Origin: Corella eumyota
Taxonomy: Eukaryota; Chordata; Ascidiacea; Phlebobranchia; Corellidae
DNA length: 64,000 bases
Reading direction: 5' to 3'
Assembly (NCBI GenBank): GCA_963082875.1
Contig: OY720098.1
Location: forward strand, 20,522,001-20,586,000
This document shows, in pieces, positions 1 to 11,608 of this stretch (its first letter is position 1; every line of letters begins with the position of its first letter). Made by a program: the position numbers and the translations under genes. The notes beneath the pieces are model-generated. The model was not told the origin of the DNA. It worked only from the letters and a program-made list of their open reading frames with translations, and ran no database searches.

Positions 1-1384
1 ACCTAAAATTTTATATTTTATTAGACGCGCATTGACCTAACTAACATTCAAGATAAAACATTTCGCAAAATTTTCAGAAAAACAAAAGTTACAGCAAATT
101 TTCATTCTGGGTTTAATTAGGTCACGTGATATTTTTGGCCAATGCTATTGCATATAAACTTAAAAAAAAAATAAAAAATTTTAAATCGAAAAATAAATGT
201 TTTGTTAGAACCGCACAGGTCCAATTAACGTGTTTACAAAATATTTTTTGAAAATATTAATATTCATAAAAGTTATGACACTTTTATTAAAAATTGATGA
301 AATCTCAAAACCTAAAATTTTATATTTTATTAGACGCGCATTGACCTAACTAACATTCAAGATAAAACATTTCGCAAAATTTTCAGAAAAACAAAAGTTA
401 CAGCAAATTTTCATTCTGGGTTTAATTAGGTCACGTGATATTTTTGGCCAATGCTATTGCATATAAACTTTAAAAAAAAATAAAGAATTTTAAATCGAAA
501 AATAAATGTTTTGTTAGAACCGCACAGGTCCAATTAACGTGTTTACAAAATATTTTTTGAAAATATTAATATTCATAAAAGTTATGACACTTTTATTAAA
601 AATTGATTAAATCTCAAAACCTAAAATTTTATATTTTATTAGACGCGCATTGACCTAACTAACATTCAAGATAAAACATTTCGCAAAAATTTTCAGTAAA
701 ACAAAAGTTACAGCAAATTTTCATTCTGGGTTTAATTAGGTCACGTGATATTTTTGGCCAATGCTATTGCATATAAACTTTAAAAAAAATAAAAAATTTT
801 AAATCGAAAAATAAATGTTTTGTTAGAACCGCACAGGTCCAATTAACGTGTTTACAAAATATTTTTTTTAAATATTAATATTCATAAAAGTTATGACACT
901 TTTATTAAAAATTGATGAAATCTCAAAACCTAAAATTTTATATTTTATTAGACGCGCATTGACCTAACTAACATTCAAGATAAAACATTTCGCAAAAATT
1001 TTCAGTAAAACAAAAGTTACAGCAAATTTTCATTCTGGGTTTAATTAGGTCACGTGATATTTTTGGCCAATGCTATTGCATATAAACTTTAAAAAAAATA
1101 AAAAATTTGAAATCGAAAAATAAATGTTTTGTTAGAACCGCACAGGTCCAATTAACGTGTTTACAAAATATTTTTTGAAAATATTAATATTCATAAAAGT
1201 TATGACACTTTTATTAAAAATTGATAAAATCTCAAAACCTAAAAATTTATATTTTATTAGACGCGCATTTGCCTATCTAACATTCAAGATAAAACATTTC
1301 GCAAAAATTTTCAGTAAAACAAAAGTTAGAGCTAATTTTTATTTTGGCTTTAATTAGGTCACGTGATATTTTTGACCAATGATT
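1..1384. repeat. 309-bp tandem repeat array, at least 4.4 copies
   Basis: The same landmark, ACCTAAAATTT followed by TTAGACGCGCATTGACC, begins at 1, 310, 619, 928 and 1237, giving a constant 309-base period. Copies differ by only a few substitutions and by A-run length. The fifth copy breaks off near 1380, just after its GGTCACGTGATATTTTTG block. Every unit carries the palindrome TCACGTGA, which contains an E-box core. The window starts inside a unit, so the true copy number is unknown. Short reading frames inside are by-products of the repeat. It may be a satellite-like array or the internal repeats of a larger element. Confidence 0.95.
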
Positions 1385-1470
1385 GACAATTGATAGATAG
1401 AAGCGCACTGGCCGAACTGACATTTGAGATAAAATAAGTCGAGCGTTACGAATTTTAGTTTAACAAAAAT
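1385..1470 (+). repeat. Diverged partial unit of the 309-bp repeat
   Basis: The stretch TAGAAGCGCACTGGCCGAAC followed by TGACATTTGAGATAAAATAA resembles the unit's TAGACGCGCATTGACC and CATTCAAGATAAAACAT segments in the same order and spacing. It is an old, decayed copy directly after the young array. Confidence 0.6.
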
Positions 1471-1552
1471 AAATCTCAGCGAGAATTGAACCAGAAGAGT
1501 TTGTATTGTTAACCGAAGATACTTACTGCTAAGCTACGAAGCCACTTCGCTA
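1471..1552 (-). mobile_element. tRNA-like sequence, probably a SINE head or tRNA relic
   Basis: On the minus strand the sequence has an A-box-like TAGCTTAGCAGTA and, about 40 bases later, a B-box-like GGTTCAATTC. This is the spacing of an internal RNA polymerase III promoter. A clean cloverleaf could not be closed by eye, so it is called a tRNA-derived relic and not a functional tRNA. It sits between direct and inverted copies of the 309-bp unit. Confidence 0.5.
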
Positions 1553-1846
1553 AAACCTTAATTCATTACCACTGCATCATTCTTTTGAAAAAAAATTAAA
1601 GCAAAAAAATAAACGTTTTAACAAAAATTATTAAAAAACTTTTGTTTGAACTTTTAAAAATTAAAATCGTTCGTTCGTATAATTTCAATTTTTTTGCGCT
1701 TAAACCCTTAAGTGATGTGATTGCAATCACAATTGTTACGTCGCAATCATGTTGTAGTAAGATATTAAACCTGAAAAAAAAAATATTTCAAACTTTTTAT
1801 ATTTCAAACTTTAATAATTTCAAGTTTTGTTATTTTGTATATTTTT

Positions 1847-2290
1847 AGAAAAAGTGTCATAACTTTTATGAATATCAATATTTTTTTAAATATTTGGTAA
1901 ACACTTTCATAAGACCGGTGCGGTTTTAACAGAACAGTTTTTTTTTATTTAAAATTTAAATTTTTTTTATAAATTTTGTGCGCAATTTTATTGGCCTAAA
2001 AAATATCACGTGACCCATTGATACCCGATATATAAATTTGCTCGAACTTTTGTTCTACTGAATATTTTTGCAAAATGTTTTATCTGAAATGTTAATTAGG
2101 TCATTACGTATCTAATAAAATGTGTAATTTTAAGGCTTTGAATGTTTGTACATTTTTAGTAAAAGTGTCGTAACTTTTAAGGATATTAATATTTATGCAA
2201 AATACTTCGTGTATACGATAGTATGACAAAACAATTATTTTTTAATTTCAATTTTTTTTTTAATTTTGGTACACAATATTTTTTTTAAAT
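1847..2290 (-). repeat. Inverted, diverged copies of the 309-bp unit
   Basis: Read on the minus strand, 1847-2150 matches almost a whole 309-base unit. Shared landmarks, in inverted order, are AAAAGTGTCATAACTTTTAT, GACCGGTGCGGTT (against GACCTGTGCGGTT), ATATCACGTGACC and TGTTTTATCTGAAATGTTA. From 2151 a second inverted copy begins with AAAAGTGTCGTAACTTTTA and fades out near 2290. The locus therefore holds the same unit in both orientations, separated by about 460 bases. Confidence 0.85.
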
Positions 2291-3116
2291 GTTGATAAGA
2301 TAATACGTTTCCAAATAAAAGGGTAGTTTAAGTTTTAAATTTTATTTTTTTAAATAAAAGTATATTTCTATTTTTTCTGAAATATTTTAAAAATATCTTT
2401 GTTATTCTACAGGTGCAGTAAGTTATCATTTAAAAAATTAAAAACCTTAAAAAGAAAAGTATGATCAAGCGATAATATGTCATATGTTTTAGATCTTAGA
2501 TCAAACTATTTATTTACCTTGAACCATGATTCCGTTTTTATTTTGTCCAAGTTAACTATAGTATACTAAACAAAACATCTACAATATTTATTTGAACTAT
2601 AGGTGGCGGTAATTGAAAATACGTTGCTATAACAACTAGCTATGCCACATTGCCAAAGTTTATTTATTGCTTAATGAAAAAAAAAAATTGTGAATAATCT
2701 TTTTATGTATAAATCATGTTACAAATAAAAATTTAGACAGATTAATCATGAATCAGAAAAATATTCTAAATTTTATTCAGAAGAAGCAAAATACAGAAAG
2801 GTAGTAAAGTTAGATGCGTTTTAAAATTGTAGAGAATTTATGTTATTTTTTTGCAATCTAATTTTATAATTAGGACCTAACTTTTGTTGGTTAAAGATAA
2901 AATAAATCAAAATATTTAACTTTAAATAAAAATTAATAGTGTGTAAATGTAAAATCATTGTCCATGTAGGTATTCTGTTAAATATTTATTAAATCGAAGG
3001 TATGGAGACAGGTTATTGTTCTGAAAACAAAAGTTATTATTATTTAACAATATATTGTAAAATATTGTGAAATATTGTGGTAGTAAATAAAATAAAAGCT
3101 AAAAATTAAACAAAAA
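2291..3116. other. AT-rich intergenic region upstream of the LRRIQ3-like gene
   Basis: No reading frame or RNA gene is visible. It must hold the promoter and 5' UTR of the gene starting at 3117, but no convincing TATA box or initiator could be chosen because the whole stretch is AT-rich. Confidence 0.6.
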
Positions 3117-6100
3117 ATGGATGAGTCTGCTTTGGAAGCGACCGTAACTTCACCCTACGCAAAAAACACAAATTCTCAACCCCCAACCAAAGAAAACATT
3201 TCTTCACCTAGAAAACCAAAAAAAGAAGCAATTTTACTCTCTAAATATGACACAAGGTTGGCTGAAGCTGCATTGAGGCAAGCGGCAGAAGGGGGTTATC
3301 TTATTTCACCATCAAGAGCTTTTTTACTTGAAAGGTTAGTGGTACAAGTAATGTGTAGTTGTTTGCATTTGTCACATAATTGTTTTCTTAGTTGTGAAAC
3401 TTTTTTAATTTTTATTTGTTTTAAATCTACAAATAAAAATATTCTTATTAAATTTTGTAACTTTTTTAAATCTGTATACCTGTTGTCATATTTTTCGATT
3501 ATATAACCTAATTAACTAGATTATTAAAAATAATTTTGAGTTAATTTTACTACAAAGATGTCAACTAAATGTGTGATTATATTTAAGATGCAAGACCGCA
3601 GAGAAACAGGCAAGATCGTTGCGAGAAATTGAATATATTCACCTAGCACATTTCCACATCAGAGCACTGGGTCATATACAATCATGCAGACATATAAGGA
3701 TCTGTATTCTACACCACAACTACTTAACTAGGTTCAATGCATTGGAAAACTGCCCACATTTAATCAGACTGGATTTGCATAGCAACCAGGCAAGTTTATA
3801 ACTTTACCTAATTTGTTTATATTTACAAAAAAACATTTTTTGCGGCTGTTAAAACTATAACCACCACAGAAAATAGCAAAATTTAAACAAAAGTTGCATT
3901 GTGTTCAAAAATCTATACATATAATAAAGCTTAATGGACGAGACTATATGTATGTCCAATTAGGCAAGATAAAAAAAACTTCTGTTTGTGGTGTGCAGGT
4001 AAATTATTGCAGGGGAATATTAGTTAAGAGTTGTGAAAATGACAATTTAAATATTAACTGTAGGATGGGCTTAGTATATAAAATTTTATTATAAAACTAT
4101 TTTTAAAATAGATAACCAAACTTCCTGATGAGCAATTTTGGGGCGAAATGAAAAACTTAAGAATTTTAAATTTACACGACAACAATATTGGAAACCTGGA
4201 AAGCATTCAATTTATCTCAGCTTGTCAAAGTTTAACTGCTTTAACCTTGTACAACACCCCTCTGTGCCTAAAAAATAACTATAGGTTTGTAAGTTTACAA
4301 CAGTTTAAGTTATTTTTGGTAAAATTTGGTTAACTGTTGTTTTTGTATTTCGGGCAACTAAAAATCATGAGACATAGTCTATTTTAATAAAATTTTTATT
4401 TTAAATTTTTTTTCTAAAGTTGGTTATTAATGTTAATGGAATATATTTTCAATTAAGATGGGTTAAAATCTTGTAATAAATTGGTTATTTAGGCACCATA
4501 CAGTCAACAGTATATGGTCCTTAAAAGCATTAGACCACCATGTTATAGGAGATGACGAAATTATTGAAGACGCTTTATTTTCAAAAAAGTTCTGTGCGTT
4601 GAATTCTAAATTATTTGTCGAACTTTGCCCAAAAGAAGTTGAGGTGATTATATAAGTGGGGTGTAAATTAAAAAAAAATTTTAAATATTTTGGTATACAG
4701 TATATAAGTTACCATGGAAAAGTATTGTGTTATTTAAATTAATTTATATGCAATATTTTATATATCCAATTTGTATGTCTTTTAAATAAAAAATACTACT
4801 GTTTGTGGTGCACAGACAAATTACAAGGGGAATTTATGGCTATATTACAACAACAACAACGATTGAAAAGTACCTTTGGTAACCAATTACTAAAACACTA
4901 AATTACTATTTCAGTCAGTGCACGAGCGCACCATAGAAATTGAAATCTCGACGGTCCACAAAATAATATCTGACATCAACAGGATTTTAGTTCATGGTTC
5001 TCCTGTTATAGTTATACAAAGATGGGTTAGAGGATATTTAAGCAGAAAGAGAATGAACATCAGCTATTTCAATGTCAAGTATGAAGTTAAATAACATTTA
5101 TTTTATATTTTAAGATGGATTTTCTTAAAACTTTTATGTATCCCACCAAATTTAAAAAATAAGGCGATATAATTTTAGGCTAATAATTTGTAAACAAATT
5201 AATTTAATTATGATAAAGAAGAATTATTAAAAAGTAAAAATTTAATATAGGTATGTATACAAATGATTGGCAAATAATTTATTGTTTGCAGTAAAAGATT
5301 GGGAAAATTGTTTGCTGAAACTAGACAAAGATTAGGAAGTCAAGGGGAAGAAACAATGGGATTGGATTATGACACTTACTTAAAGGTAGTTATATGTTAC
5401 ACAACAGCATTTTTAAACTTTACATGTTAAAATAGTGTAAATATTGAATGGTGTAGTTGTCTTACAACTGAAATGGGTAACAGGGTTTTATATTTTTGGT
5501 TTATACTAACATTTCTTTACTGATTGTTTACATAATATATTTGTTGTTTGTTGTTGTTATGCTTTTCCTTCTTTAATTTGAATGGTTTATAAAGTTTTTG
5601 GGTTAACAATGGTGCCAGTTCTAATACATTGACTTTAAAATTAAAAAAAATGTAACTTATAAATTTTGGTATTCAACTAATTTTTGTTGTTAAACTTGTT
5701 TGTTAATTTACTAAATTTTAAGGTTTAGTGTGTTGTAATCTTTAAACTTAAAATTAAAAAATCAAATACAAGACTCAACTTTGAATTTTTAACTTAGAAT
5801 CGACGACCTGGGTCAAAATCATCAAGCATTACAACTTCTCTATACCCTGAAACTCCATTAAAGAAATTACCACCAGCTTCTGCCCCACAGGTAAATAGGT
5901 GTTGTAACTTAAATATACATGTTTAATTACAATAACAATATAACTAAAATCAATAAGCTAAATAATTCTAATGTTTTAGTTTGTAAAGTATATTGCCTAT
6001 TTAAAAGGGGGTATTTTAAACTTAAATAAATAGCCATGGAAAAGTATTGTTAATTACTACCTTAAAAAAATGCTTATTTATTGTGTTTCAAAAGCTTCAG

Positions 6101-9100
6101 AACGAGGATTTAAACATCAAAATTCTGCCGGCTTCCCTCCATATTAACTTGGCCAAACTAGAACAAAATGCTTTAAGATCATTTGGTAAGTGTAGTGGAG
6201 AAGTTAAATTGTAAATAATATACACAAAAGCTTTAAACAATGTTAAAATAAATGTTAAGGTAACAAACGTAATTTAGAGTCAAACTCATTAAAACTTAGT
6301 TTTTAATTAATTTTATTATTGTATGGTGCTAATGAGTTTTTAATTATAATTAAAATTGATTATTTGATTACTATAGCCTCAGTTGACTTAAAAATAATTA
6401 AATTAAAAGCAGAATAACAATTATGAGGTCACCTTGTTTGTTTGTTTGTAAGACAATACAGAGGAAAACATAACAATCGTGGTTCATCGGGACAATGAGT
6501 TGCCAAATAAATCTTTGTTTTCAAAACCGCTTGCCGTGAAATTTGAAAAAGAAAAGAAAATTTCGGGTTGGTTTTATTTTCACGTAGTGTTTATGATCTA
6601 AAATTACAACTTTTAAAATTTTTTTAAAAATAACATAACTGACCTGTTTAGAAACCCCAAGTAAAAGTCCTGCAGCCCCAAACACAACTCCTGCCACTGC
6701 CCCTGGGCGTGCCCAGCGAAAGGAACCAATCACAGTTCAGCAAATGTTGGGACCAACTGATGCCTTGGTTCACCCAATGTTAGCCCAATCTCATCCCACG
6801 TTAGGTATAATTAATGAAGGGAGTTTTTTTATATATAGTTTTATCCTCGATGTGGAAGGTCATATGCACAACCTAAACATTGAGTAACAACTGTTACCCC
6901 GACCCAGTCTCGAGTTGCCTTTGACCGTTTGGGATATTATATATATGTTAATTGCCTGATAATTATGCTGCTGATTAAGTGCTGGCTTAGCAGGAGTTTA
7001 TACCAATTATAGAGTCTTACACAAGGGCACTACAGCATAAGAGCAGTGGGAATTAAACCCAAGACCTTATGTAGTGTAGCAAGTGTTCTTTCCACTACAC
7101 CACAACGCTGTTTCTTTTGTGTGTATTATAACAACGTTTATGTAGTTATGTATTTCATATATTTGTTTAACTTACAGGTACTTTAGTAGAAGGAGGTAAA
7201 CAGCAAGGATGTAAAGTAGATGAAGAAATACCCAACCATGAGTGGAGAATTCACGATAAAGCTTTCCAAGTTGCTGGTGGTAAACCTTCGTTTACTGAGG
7301 TATTATGATGTCACAGTTATTGTGTTTGTTTGATCATATTTCAAATAAATATGTGAATTGTAATATGCTGATAGTTTTTAAAAGTGTTTTTGTTATATTT
7401 TTGTTGTAGAAAAAAACTTAAATTTTTAATAGAAATTACTTTTTTGTTTGATCATAATTTTTATAATTTAACTTTTTTTAGATGGATCCGATTCAGGATC
7501 AGTTAATCATGAACAGGGAAGCTGGCAGAGATGTGCGCGATGCCATCGAGTACTGGCACGAACAAGACTTCATGAAACCCAAACCTCGTGCCAAGACTAT
7601 TAGACCACCACCTCGGGTAAAACCCGTTAAGTTTTATTTTCTTTGTGTAATTACTAAAGCCACCGTAAAGTCGAAAACTTTAAGTAAAAACTAAAAATCT
7701 TGCCAAGTCTGTAAAACCAAATAATAGATTAATAATAAGATAACGTATCTTGTCAAAAACATCTAAAAATGGGTTAAATAAACTTTAAACACCTTTGGTT
7801 GAAAATGTCTCAAATTTTAGTACAATTTTCTACCAATCATTTATCTGAATATTTGTGTTATTGTAACAGTTAAGGGACCAGGTCAGTCTTGCTACATTGG
7901 TGGCTGTATCAAAAGCTTACAGAGATCGAGATAGAACTGATAACTTGGCTGTTAAAGTTGACAAGGTGATGAAAGTTCAACAGGAAAGAATGCAATCAAA
8001 ACATATTGTTGCAGCTTTCAAGGTAAATTATGTATTTTAGCATTATTTTAATTAAAAAAAAAAACTGTTTTCAAAGCAAAGTTTTTTAAAAACTAGTAAT
8101 TTACAAAAATTAACTGTAAAAGTCATCAAATAAACTAAAAAGGTAAGTACTAATAAAATCCTGAAATAAAATTTTTTGGTTTTTAGGAAGAGAAAAGAGT
8201 TGCTGCAATTAACCAGCGACAAGATGATAGAATAAGAGTTGCAGAGGCATTGCAGAATAATGATACAAGCAGAGCTACTTATATTGAATATGTAAGTATG
8301 GACTGCATTAATATAGTAGTTTTATTATTTGTTTTTAACATAATTTAAAAAGGCAAAAAACAAAAATTCAAGGATTTTTTCATGAGTCTAGATCACAAAT
8401 TTTTTTTCTCCTAAATTCAAGGCCCAAGAGCGTCGAGAACGAACTCTTCAGCGCCATCGTGCTCGCCACACCGAGTTGATGTTTGCATCAGACTTCAGCA
8501 ATCAACATACCTCAGTGTCGAACGCGTTGATACGACACGATCGACAAGCTGCAAAGGAGGACGAAAAAGTTGACAAAACTGAGATTGTCAATGGAGTCAA
8601 GGTTGGGAAGAAGTTATATAACATTAAAACAATTTGTGTATCTGTTAACTTTGGGTTCAATAGCAAATACTAGAAACGATTAAAACCATTTAAGACATAC
8701 CATCATACAAATGTAGTCATACTACTTATGCAACTACAAGTTTATCAATATTTAAACAATTTTCTATAAAGCTTATCTGTGCATGCCTGATTAATAAACA
8801 AATGGTACAAATATGGTAACCTTTATATTCATGCTATTTTTGTTTTGTTTTTTTACAGCTTCAACTAGCAGAGCAATCAGAGTTAGTCCGAAGATACATG
8901 GAACACAAACAAGTGATGCGGCAGATGACTGGAGGTCAGGAGAAGTCGAGGTTAGATGCGAAAGTCCTCCAGGAAGCAAATGATCGAATCCTGGCAGCAA
9001 GACAAAGAGTGGCAGGGTTGAAAGCAAGAAAAGCTGCTGTACAGGTTTGTTCAAGATGTTTTTGTCAGATAATGTTGTAATTCTTTGCTATTTTTTTAAA

Positions 9101-9875
9101 GGAATCAAAATTTGATTTAAATATCATGAAACCTATATTTTTATGGCATTTTTTTTTTTTTGTTTATATCTTTATCCTCGATGTGGGAAAGTCGAATGCG
9201 CGACTTAAACATAGAGTAACATAAGTTACTCCGACCCAGTCTCGAGTTGCCTGTGGCAGTTTGGGATATTATAGAGACTATAATTGCCCGGTAATTATGC
9301 TGCTGATTAAGTGCTAGCTCAGCAGGAGTTTATACCGTTTATAGCGCCTTACTTAAGGGCGCTACAGCATGAGATCAGTGGGGATTGAACCCACGACCTC
9401 ATGTGTGGTGTAGCAAGTGTTTTGTTACGATTTTTGTGTTTTGTTACGATTTTGTTACGATTTTATGTTTTTATAAAGATACTTTGCTTGCTTCATTTAA
9501 AGTGTTTAAAAAAAAGTTACATTTCTAAAGAGAAAAAAGTGTTGTTGTGTAAGGAATTAATAAATAAAATCACAGATAATAAATGAAAAAAGTTATTATC
9601 TATTTTTACCTTTTTCTAAGATTTTTTTTACTTTTTAGGCATACCAGCATAGTATACCGACTACAGCCGACCCAGGTTCATGGGTGATTGCCCAAGAACA
9701 ACTTCCCCAAATTGCCCCCCTTCCTTCGGCAGCAGGTGAACCCCGGCTCCCTGAACTTAACCCCTCCTACCCCACTCTTCATATACATGATAATACGGCA
9801 AAAGGGGGTGATGGGTTAGGGGAATTACCTCCTGTTGGATCGTCGAAGGATTTAAAAGTTACAATTCAAACTTGA
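3117..9875 (+). CDS. LRRIQ3: LRRIQ3-like leucine-rich repeat and IQ motif protein, 17 exons
   Basis: The exons join in frame to 854 codons: 3117-3334, 3588-3789, 4112-4284, 4493-4643, 4915-5078, 5292-5385, 5798-5890, 6101-6185, 6453-6566, 6652-6804, 7178-7299, 7482-7616, 7870-8022, 8187-8291, 8422-8601, 8859-9044 and 9639-9875. Leucine-rich repeats (NLRILNLHDNNIGNLESI and neighbours) occupy roughly residues 90-200. Next comes the block VNSIWSLKALDHHVIGDDEI, which resembles vertebrate LRRIQ3 closely. An IQ motif (VIQRWVRGYLSRKR type) lies near residue 282, followed by long charged helices likely to form coiled coil. IQ motifs bind calmodulin; the cellular role of LRRIQ3 is poorly known. Intron 2 appears to start with GC (CAG|GCAAGT), and intron 9 has a weak GTTGGT donor. 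Exon 8 could start six bases earlier in the same frame. The protein is longer than human LRRIQ3, mainly through the linker after the IQ motif. Confidence 0.9.
3885..4090 (+). repeat. Dispersed ~200-bp repeat in LRRIQ3 intron 2
   Basis: It shares ordered blocks with 13160-13385: an AATCTATA/CATATAATAAAGCTTA-type block, TATGTATGTCCAA, CTGTTTGTGGTG, GAATATTAGTT and GAGTTGTGA. A shorter piece (TGTTTGTGGTGCACAGACAA) lies near 4800. Ends and family are not clear; it may be a short non-autonomous element. Confidence 0.55.
6835..7110 (-). mobile_element. tRNA-headed SINE in LRRIQ3 intron 10
   Basis: On the minus strand it begins with a tRNA-like head (GTGTAGTGGAAAG as A box, GGGTTTAATTCC as B box). 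The body contains CTGCTAAGCCAGCACTTAAT and ends with ACATCGAGGATAAA. The same body recurs at 9168-9424, 13655-13880 and 29784-29995. A composite tRNA-related SINE called Cics-1 has been described from Ciona; identity with it was not tested. Confidence 0.75.
9168..9424 (-). mobile_element. tRNA-headed SINE in LRRIQ3 intron 16
   Basis: This is a second copy of the SINE seen at 6835-7110, in the same orientation. On the minus strand it carries the B-box-like GGGTTCAATCCCC, the CTGAGCTAGCACTTAATC block and the terminal CCCACATCGAGGATAAAGAT. The head is slightly shortened at the right end. It lies in the long last intron. Confidence 0.75.
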
Positions 9876-11608
9876 GATTTTTTTAGAAAAAATTAAATAA
9901 AAAATTGAAAAATTTTTGCCAAAAATCGTTTATCGTAATAATTCAAAGCATTTGACAACAAAATAAAATTGTACAACTCTACTCTAAATACAATCTTAAA
10001 GTTAAGCTTTTTACTTTAATTAAAAATAAAAAGGTTTTTTTCAAGCTTCGTTGTTTAAACAATTAACGCTAAGAAAAACTTTTTTTGCCAAAATTTGTAC
10101 ATAAACTGTTTTTTTTTTTTTAATAACAGTTTTAGTTATTCTTGTAAATTTTAGAAGAAAATAACAGTTTACTTGCCATATTTTTATTTATTGTTTGTTT
10201 TTATATTTATTTATTAATTTTTTTTGTTGTATGTGAATTTTGCCTTAAGTAAAATAAACCAAAATTCAAATAAGAGAGATTACAAGTATTTTTTTTTGTT
10301 ACGAAATCATGTATTGAGAAGTATGCAACATTACAGGGATCCAATATTAAGAAATTCAATACAATTTAGCCTGTTATACCAAATAAAAAACACAAAAAAA
10401 TGTCTTAAACATAAAATTGACAAACTAGTTTTACCAAAAAAAATCGTATTTTTTAACATTTTGTTTCTCTAGTTTTATAACTATTACCCATACGTTTAGT
10501 GCAGTTATAATGAAATAAGAACAACATAATAACGAAACACTCAGGGATTGTTGTAAAACAAAAACCCTTACTAATGAACAACTAAATATTAAGAAATGTA
10601 GCACCAAATTATCCAATGTTTTTAAAAAGCCCTTTTTTGCTACTTTGCATAAAAATATTGTTTTCATGATTTGGATACAATAATGTAATGATAAATTTTT
10701 AAACCAAAAGATTGGTTAAAAACAGTTTAATACTAACTTACCCACCAAATCAATGATAGAATTTATACAAGAGCTTCAGATCAATTTATATTTTTGAACT
10801 GGAATTGGTTAAGTTGTGCAAAAGTGAGATTTTAGAATATTGTCATGATCAAACAACCCTTTTCTTTTTTTTCTCACAATGATAAAAAAATTAACAGCAA
10901 GAGTTGTATTTCAAGACATGTAAAGTTGTACACGTTGTTTTGGGAGATAAATATTTGGTTAATTTATGATATTTTGCTTCAAGAATTGAGGTAGATTTGG
11001 GATCAGCTTTTAAACAAACTTTTTGTTATTATTTAAGCCAAATTCAAGTCAAGTCATTTCACTTAAAAATTCCTTGTGATTCCTTGAAGAGTTCATAGTT
11101 GTATAATTGTTGTCACAAAAAGATGATTGAATTAACTGAATTAAACTTTATCCATTTCTCAATAAGAGATTTCTGTTCAAAATAAATTCTTGAAATCATC
11201 GGTGACGACAACCAAATTTAAGTTACCTGAGTTAATCAGATAATGATCATAACATCTTGGCAAAGAATGTTTAACGAAAATGCAGTTTGTTTATATGAAC
11301 AGAAGCCATAAGTAAGACAATCTATTAAAGTTAATTTTTTTAAAATGAGTTAAAATTCCGGCTTTAAAGAAAAGAAGATTTTCATGTTGATAGAAAAGGA
11401 ATTAGATTCATCTTGTAATCAAACTCATTCAATTTCTTACAAAAACTCAAGCAGAAAATTGAAGAAAAACTTAAAGTTTACTAAACTAAGAAAATAGTAA
11501 GTTCTTTTAAACCCCCACCTCAAAATTGACTTTTCTCTTGACAGAGAACATTCAATATTAGACTAAAAGTTTTAAATTTCCTCAAATTCTAAATAACCCC
11601 ACCCCAAG
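9876..11608. other. Intergenic region between two convergent 3' ends
   Basis: This AT-rich stretch holds the 3' UTRs of the LRRIQ3-like gene (AATAAA-type signals within about 30 bases of its stop and again near 9962) and of the zinc-finger gene on the other strand. Reading frames here (around 10224-10667) are short, full of Phe, Lys and Asn, and have no family resemblance. No RNA gene or element was recognised. Confidence 0.6.

Noticed and set aside
1157-1357. 66-residue frame in the left repeat field
   Set aside because: It lies wholly inside one unit of the 309-bp repeat and is Lys/Phe/Ile-rich with no domain. The same frame is broken in the other units.
1471-1552. A functional tRNA gene
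   Set aside because: A and B boxes are present, but acceptor and anticodon stems could not be paired convincingly.
6521-6733. Minus-strand frame opposite LRRIQ3 exons 9-10
   Set aside because: Antisense shadow of coding sequence spanning an intron of the plus-strand gene.
8791-9054. 87-residue minus-strand frame
   Set aside because: Antisense to LRRIQ3 exon 16. No splice context on the minus strand.
10224-10667. Two overlapping 80-residue frames between convergent genes
   Set aside because: AT-biased composition, no homology recognised, on opposite strands of the same DNA, and no splice context.
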